The notes beneath the pieces are model-generated. The model was not told the DNA's origin, made no database searches, and saw nothing but the letters and a program-made list of their open reading frames with translations. A DNA stretch of 9,407 nt from Oscillospiraceae bacterium (lineage in GTDB: Bacteria > Bacillota > Clostridia > Oscillospirales > Acutalibacteraceae). The stretch is from assembly GCA_029004655.1 (NCBI GenBank), contig JAQVYP010000065.1, positions 1 through 9,407 of the forward strand, in the 5' to 3' direction. Positions 5,707 through 9,407 of the stretch are shown one piece after another. How positions within the stretch are numbered: position 1 is the first letter of the stretch; every line of letters starts with the position of its first letter. The position numbers and the translations under genes were made by a program.

Positions 5707-5709
5707 TTG
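5691..5709 (+). promoter_or_regulatory. Ribosome binding site that fixes a TTG start for the beta-CASP gene
   Basis: AAGGTGGTG (5691-5699) precedes TTG at 5707-5709. The frame is open back to another TTG at 5686, but that would place the ribosome site inside the coding region. The protein from 5707 begins MKLTFLGAAHEVTGS, the usual family start. Confidence 0.8.
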
Positions 5710-7314
5710 AAATTAACCTTTTTGGGAGCTGCACATGAAGTGACCGGCTCAAAGACATTATTAACTGCTTGTGGGCACAAAATATTAATTGACTGTGGTA
5801 TGGAGCAAGGCTCAAATTCTTATGAAAACGCCGAATTGCCAATAGCACCGGGCGAAATTGATTGTGCATTGTTAACACATGCACATATTGACCACTCAGG
5901 AAAACTCCCGCTGCTTGTTTCTGAAGGGTTTTCAGGGAGAATTTATGCTACCAGAGCTACCACAGAACTGTGCAATATTATGCTTAGAGACTCAGCACAT
6001 ATCCAAGAGTTTGAGGCAGAGTGGCGTAACAGAAAAGCAAAACGTTCAGGAAAAGATTTATATCATCCATTGTATACAATGGATGATGTTAGCCACACTT
6101 TACCACTTTTTTCACCGTGTGATTATAACGACGAATACGATATTCTTGATGGAATAAAAATACAATTTATTGATGCGGGTCATCTGCTTGGCTCTTCCAG
6201 TATTAAGGTGACCGTTACCGAAGACGGAAAAACACAGTCTATTATTTTTTCCGGTGATGTCGGAAATGTTGATCGACCATTGATTCGTAATCCCGATCAA
6301 CCCCAATTGGCTGATTTTGTTGTAATAGAGTCTACTTACGGAGACCGTTTGCATGGTCCAAGGGTGGATTATATCGAACAATTAAGAAGGGTTATTCAGA
6401 ATACATTTGACAATGGCGGTAATGTGGTCATACCGTCTTTTGCGGTGGGCAGAACACAGGAGTTGCTTTATATTATACGCAAAATAAAAGAGGATAAGCT
6501 GATACAAAATCATGATGGATTTTTAGTTTATTTAGATAGTCCTTTAGCAATTGAAGCTACCAATATATATAGCAAAAACGAAAACATGATGAAGTATTAT
6601 GATTCAGAAACATTGGATTTGTTACAACGGGGAATTAACCCAATTAGTTTTGATGGATTAAAAATTTCAGTTACCAGTGATGAATCTAAACTTATTAATG
6701 ATAATAAATCACCGAAGGTTATTATTTCTGCCAGCGGAATGTGCGAGGCAGGTCGTATTCGGCATCATTTAAAGCACAATTTGTGGTGTGAAGAATGTAC
6801 GATATTGTTTGTTGGATACCAAGCAGAGGGAACACTGGGAAGAATTATTGTTGATGGTGCAACTGAAGTTAAGCTGTTTGGCGAGCAAATTGAAGTAAGA
6901 GCGAATATTGAGCAAATTGACGGTATTAGCGGTCACGCTGATAGGGATATGTTGCTTGGTTGGTTAAAAGGATTCAAAAATCCCCCTCTCCGAATATTTG
7001 TAAACCATGGAGACGACTTTGTTTGTGAAAAGTTTGCAATGACAGTAGAGGAACAATTGCATATTAATGCAGTAGCGCCATATAGCGGAGGGATTTATGA
7101 CCTTACGACCGGCGAATGCTTGGAAACCGGAAATACTGTCCGCATTGAAAAGGCAAAACAGCCAGTCAGAGCAGTGAACAATGTCTTTGAACGTTTGCGC
7201 ATGGCAGGTAAAAAATTACTTGCGGTTATTGAGCAAAACGAAGGCGGAGCCAACAAAGACCTTGCTAAGTTTACAGATCAAATCAATTCGCTTTGTGAAA
7301 AGTGGAAAAGATAA
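5707..7314 (+). CDS. Beta-CASP metallo-beta-lactamase ribonuclease (CPSF/RNA-specificity type)
   Basis: The 535-residue protein belongs to the beta-CASP nuclease family, related to archaeal and eukaryotic CPSF and to the Thermus TTHA0252 RNase. It likely cleaves RNA with two zinc ions in the cytosol. The metallo-beta-lactamase fold shows HAHIDH (58-63), H159 in AGHLLGSS and D184 in SGDVG. The beta-CASP domain shows ESTYGDR (208-214), LVYLDSPLA (273-281) and SASGMCEAGRIRHHL (341-355). The RNA-specificity part returns to the active site with SGHADRD (408-414, H410) and VNHGD (432-436, H434). All expected metal ligands are present, so it should be active. Length is normal. It starts with TTG, is monocistronic, has a long leader and ends in a terminator. 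It is not RNase J, whose domain arrangement and C-terminal region differ. The physiological RNA target is unknown. Confidence 0.92.
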   Translation: MKLTFLGAAHEVTGSKTLLTACGHKILIDCGMEQGSNSYENAELPIAPGEIDCALLTHAHIDHSGKLPLLVSEGFSGRIYATRATTELCNIMLRDSAHIQEFEAEWRNRKAKRSGKDLYHPLYTMDDVSHTLPLFSPCDYNDEYDILDGIKIQFIDAGHLLGSSSIKVTVTEDGKTQSIIFSGDVGNVDRPLIRNPDQPQLADFVVIESTYGDRLHGPRVDYIEQLRRVIQNTFDNGGNVVIPSFAVGRTQELLYIIRKIKEDKLIQNHDGFLVYLDSPLAIEATNIYSKNENMMKYYDSETLDLLQRGINPISFDGLKISVTSDESKLINDNKSPKVIISASGMCEAGRIRHHLKHNLWCEECTILFVGYQAEGTLGRIIVDGATEVKLFGEQIEVRANIEQIDGISGHADRDMLLGWLKGFKNPPLRIFVNHGDDFVCEKFAMTVEEQLHINAVAPYSGGIYDLTTGECLETGNTVRIEKAKQPVRAVNNVFERLRMAGKKLLAVIEQNEGGANKDLAKFTDQINSLCEKWKR

Positions 7315-7391
7315 AAGCTTATAGCAACCAGCCTTCTTGGACAGAGAGCGCTGATTTTAACAAGTTGTTTTGAAAATAAAATAATTATAAC

Positions 7392-7430
7392 AACAATGGG
7401 GGCAGTTCACTTGTAACTGCCTCCTTTGTT
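7392..7430 (+). terminator. Terminator-like hairpin after the beta-CASP gene
   Basis: The 16-base arm AACAATGGGGGCAGTT (7392-7407) pairs at 14 positions with 7415-7430 around a 7-base loop. The core GGCAGTT/AACTGCC is perfect. The tail TTTGTTATTG is only moderately U-rich. It lies 77 bases after the stop. Confidence 0.7.
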
Positions 7431-7454
7431 ATTGTGTAATAGTTACCGATTTGA

Positions 7455-7515
7455 AGATTTCCGGTCACCTGCGGAACGACGAGGGCGTCGTTCCCTACGG
7501 GGCTCGCGGAGTTAA
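7455..7515. repeat. GC-rich hairpin repeat upstream of the metal operon
   Basis: GGAACGACG (7473-7481) and CGTCGTTCC (7486-7494) form a perfect 9-base stem with an AGGG loop. An overlapping TTCCG/CGGAA pairing on the left offers an alternative fold. The patch from about 7468 to 7510 is GC-rich in an AT-rich gap and has no ORF and no T tract, so it is not a standard terminator. It resembles dispersed palindromic repeats of gut Bacillota, but that is recollection and cannot be tested here. It differs in sequence from the element at 3808-3970. Confidence 0.5.
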
Positions 7516-7551
7516 TTTAATAATCCTTTAAATAAAAGTGTATATATCCTA

Positions 7552-7579
7552 TTGACAAATCATAATAATCAAATATAAT
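7552..7579 (+). promoter_or_regulatory. Consensus SigA promoter of the metal-resistance operon
   Basis: TTGACA (7552-7557) and TATAAT (7574-7579) are both perfect, with a 16-base spacer. Such a strong promoter fits a gene kept off by a repressor bound just downstream. Confidence 0.88.
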
Positions 7580-7581
7580 AA

Positions 7582-7603
7582 CAATTGAACAATCGTTCAA
7601 TTG
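7582..7603 (+). promoter_or_regulatory. ArsR/SmtB-type operator
   Basis: CAATTGAAC (7582-7590) and GTTCAATTG (7595-7603) are perfect inverted half-sites around AATC. The core TGAAC-N4-GTTCA matches the known SmtB/CzrA/CadC operator pattern of TGAA and TTCA halves. It covers the predicted transcription start (about 7586) immediately after the -10 box, so bound repressor would block RNA polymerase. The gene just downstream encodes the matching repressor, which implies autoregulation. Confidence 0.85.
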
Positions 7604-7618
7604 AAAGGATGAACAATA

Positions 7619-7978
7619 ATGGCAAATGAAGAAATAGTAAATTGCGAGTATTTGTATGTGCACGATGATTTGGTTAAAAGGGTTAATGAAATTATGCCAA
7701 CAGATGATATTCTTTATGATTTATCAGATCTTTATAAAATTTTCGGAGATAGTACGCGTATTAAAATTTTGTATGTGTTGCTGGTATCCGAGGTATGCGT
7801 TTGCGATATTGCCCAACTTCTAAATATGAGTTTGTCAGCGATTTCACATCAATTGCGTGTACTGAAGCAGGCGAAGCTTGTCAAGTTTCGCCGCGAGGGT
7901 AAAACGGTTTTTTATTCGCTGGCTGACGATCATGTTAAAACAATAATAAATCAAGGCATGGAACATGTAACTGAATAA
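7619..7978 (+). CDS. ArsR/SmtB-family metal-responsive repressor, CadC-like
   Basis: This 119-residue winged-helix repressor should bind the operator at 7582-7603 and release it on binding Cd, Zn or Pb. The core YKIFGDSTRIKILYVL (39-54) and recognition segment SLSAISHQLRVLKQAKLV (71-88) are typical. EVCVCDIA provides C60 and C62 of the alpha3N metal site, and the N-terminus offers C9. The second N-terminal cysteine of CadC (CEIFC) is replaced: here the segment reads CEYLYVHDD, with H15 close by. The alpha5 zinc site looks intact by alignment to CadC: D103, H105, H116 and E119. The start has AAAGGA 9 bases upstream. It heads a three-gene operon with an HMA protein and an efflux ATPase. Family and context make cadmium/zinc sensing likely; the exact metal preference is inferred. 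Confidence 0.92.
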   Translation: MANEEIVNCEYLYVHDDLVKRVNEIMPTDDILYDLSDLYKIFGDSTRIKILYVLLVSEVCVCDIAQLLNMSLSAISHQLRVLKQAKLVKFRREGKTVFYSLADDHVKTIINQGMEHVTE

Positions 7979-7990
7979 GGAGAGAAAACT

Positions 7991-8209
7991 ATGAAAAAAT
8001 CTTATAAACTAAAAAATTTAGATTGTGCAAACTGTGCTGCCAAAATCGAAGCGGCAATTAATAAATTAGACGGAGTTAATAGCGCGACAATCAGCTTTAT
8101 TACTCAAAAATTTGTTATTGACGCAAATGAAGATAAATTTGAACAAATACTTGAAGAAAGCGCAAGAATTTGCAGAAAGGTGGAGCCAGGTTGCACAATC
8201 TTAATGTAA
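7991..8209 (+). CDS. Free-standing HMA-domain heavy-metal-binding protein
   Basis: This 72-residue protein is a single heavy-metal-associated domain of ferredoxin-like fold. It has the metal motif DCANCAAKIE with C12 and C15. In many CadA/ZntA pumps this domain is fused to the ATPase N-terminus; here a stop codon separates it and the ATPase is in another frame. The last residues (ICRKVEPGCTIL) resemble the stretch that joins HMA domains to the ATPase body. AAGGAG lies 8 bases before ATG, and the gap to the repressor gene is 12 bases. Its end overlaps the likely ATPase start, so the two are translationally coupled. It probably delivers or senses Cd/Zn for the pump. It could instead act as a soluble metallochaperone, but no other copper-type gene is nearby. 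Confidence 0.88.
   Translation: MKKSYKLKNLDCANCAAKIEAAINKLDGVNSATISFITQKFVIDANEDKFEQILEESARICRKVEPGCTILM
8176..8193 (+). promoter_or_regulatory. Ribosome binding site for the ATPase inside the HMA gene
   Basis: AAAGGTGGAG (8176-8185) lies within the HMA coding sequence, with AGGTGG 7 bases before TTG at 8191. The alternative ATG at 8218 has no ribosome site and would rely on coupling to the HMA stop at 8209. Confidence 0.5.
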
Positions 8210-9397
8210 TCAGACAAATGACGGATAAGCAGAAAAAAGCATTAATGAGGATTACTATAGGCGCAATTTTTTTTATTGGTTCGTTTATGTCACCGCTAAC
8301 CGGATGGCTTAGACTTGTGCCGTTTTTGATTGCCTATCTTATAGTTGGCAGTGATGTACTTATAAAAGCGGGAAAAAACATTTTAAACGGTCAAGTCTTT
8401 GATGAAAACTTTCTGATGAGTATTGCAACCGTCGGAGCTTTCGCAGTGGGAGAGTATCCTGAAGCCGTAGCAGTAATGCTTTTCTATCAAGTAGGAGAGC
8501 TTTTTCAAAGCTATGCTGTTGAACGCTCGAGAAAATCAATTGCGTCACTAATGGATATAGCTCCTGATTATGCTGTGATAGTCAGGGACGGTGCCCTTGT
8601 TAAAGTGGACCCGCTGGAAGTGTCAATAGGCGATATTATTGTTGTGTCTCCGGGTGAAAAAATTCCAATAGATGGAATTGTCAGGGTGGGTACATCATCT
8701 GCCGACGCATCTGCGTTGACTGGGGAAACGCTTCCGCGTGAATTAACAATCGGCAGTGAAGTGCTCAGTGGCTGCATCAATCTTACAGGAGTGCTTGAAA
8801 TTGAAGTTACAAAGGAATTTGGAGAATCAACAGTCTCAAAAATACTTGAACTTGTTGAAAATGCTGCTTCGAAAAAAGCCCATACCGAAAATTTTATAAC
8901 TAAATTCGCACGGTACTATACACCTTTTGTTGTTATAGCTGCTGTGGTTCTCAGCATTGTCCCACCTCTGGTTTTAGGCGAACCATTTTTTGAGTGGATT
9001 CACCGTGCGTTGATTTTTCTGGTAATTTCATGCCCGTGTGCATTAGTAATATCTGTTCCTCTGGGATTTTTCGGAGGTATTGGTGCTGCCTCTAAAAAAG
9101 GAATATTGGTTAAAGGAAGCAATTATTTAGAAGCACTGGCAAATGCTGAAATTGTAGTTTTCGATAAAACAGGGACATTGACACAGGGCACATTCAAAGT
9201 GACCGAAATACATCCCGAAAATATTTCTGAAAACGAATTATTGGAGATTGCTGCCAGTGTGGAGAGCTACTCAAATCATCCGATTTCAGCTTCACTTAAA
9301 CTTGCGAATTCCAAAGAAATTGATTTATCACGTGTCAGCGAATATAAAGAAATTGCCGGTAAGGGTGTTTGTGCTTTTGTTGACGGCAAAAGAGTTT
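8191..9397 (+). CDS. cadA: Zn/Cd/Pb-type P1B heavy-metal efflux ATPase, C-terminus missing
   Basis: This membrane pump exports Zn2+, Cd2+ or Pb2+ using ATP. From TTG 8191 there are 402 residues. Membrane segments lie at about 20-36, 42-54, 76-106, 243-262 and 270-298. The A-domain TGE loop is at 177-179 (SALTGETLP). CPC in the sixth membrane helix (281-283) continues as ALVISVPLGF, the Zn/Cd class pattern, not the copper CPCALGLATP pattern. The phosphorylated DKTGT is at 325-329 and the nucleotide-domain HP of SNHPIS at 363-364. The GDGxND hinge and last two helices are absent. The apparent stop TAG (9397-9399) is formed with adapter bases, so the gene is cut by the contig end, not truncated in nature; family length is about 600-700. 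ATG 8218 is the alternative start. No N-terminal HMA domain is fused; the preceding gene supplies it. Confidence 0.93.
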
Positions 9398-9407
9398 AGA
9401 TCGGAAG
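9398..9407. other. Residual Illumina adapter sequence at the contig end
   Basis: The last ten bases, AGATCGGAAG, equal the first ten of the common Illumina TruSeq adapter. They lie exactly at the end of the window. A chance match of ten specified bases at one specified place is about one in a million. They create the false stop of the ATPase. Confidence 0.92.

Noticed and set aside
1..9407. tRNA, rRNA, toxin-antitoxin, phage or transposase genes
   Set aside because: I found no sequence resembling any of these; all substantial frames are explained by the listed genes or their shadows.

Overview
The window is AT-rich, with strong AGGAGG-type ribosome binding sites, several TTG starts and U-tract terminators. 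Its gene families are typical of Bacillota, most likely an anaerobic gut-type clostridium. The minus-strand gene fragment at the left edge resembles the N-terminus of spore photoproduct lyase, which would imply a spore former. The last ten bases equal the start of the Illumina adapter (AGATCGGAAG), so this is the raw end of a short-read contig, and the last gene is cut there rather than naturally stopped. Layout: (1) 1-371, minus strand: rpmB (zinc-type bL28) with its own promoter and a perfect-palindrome terminator, then the start of the putative splB. (2) 470-2111, plus strand: a two-gene unit encoding an aldose 1-epimerase-like protein and a HAD phosphatase. (3) 2203-3784: a dCMP deaminase gene converging on an RluA-family pseudouridine synthase gene, sharing one bidirectional terminator. 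(4) 3808-3970: a GC-rich nested palindrome with near-identical ends, probably a small non-autonomous repeat element, between rluA and the divergent pyrE. (5) 4004-5436: pyrE and radC, ending in a strong terminator. (6) 5437-7430: a long leader, then a beta-CASP metallo-beta-lactamase nuclease gene and its terminator. (7) 7455-9397: a second GC-rich hairpin repeat, then a metal-resistance operon: a consensus promoter with an ArsR/SmtB operator, a CadC-like repressor, a free-standing HMA metal-binding protein, and a Zn/Cd/Pb-type P1B ATPase. Working together: the last three genes form a self-contained circuit of sensor, metal-binding protein and efflux pump, and this is the most coherent system in the window. 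The dCMP deaminase and PyrE both serve pyrimidine nucleotide supply but are separate transcription units. The rest is housekeeping. I see no clearly undescribed multi-gene system. The points most worth checking are the two palindromic repeats, the altered metal-site pattern in the repressor, the split HMA/ATPase arrangement, and the false stop codon made by the adapter.
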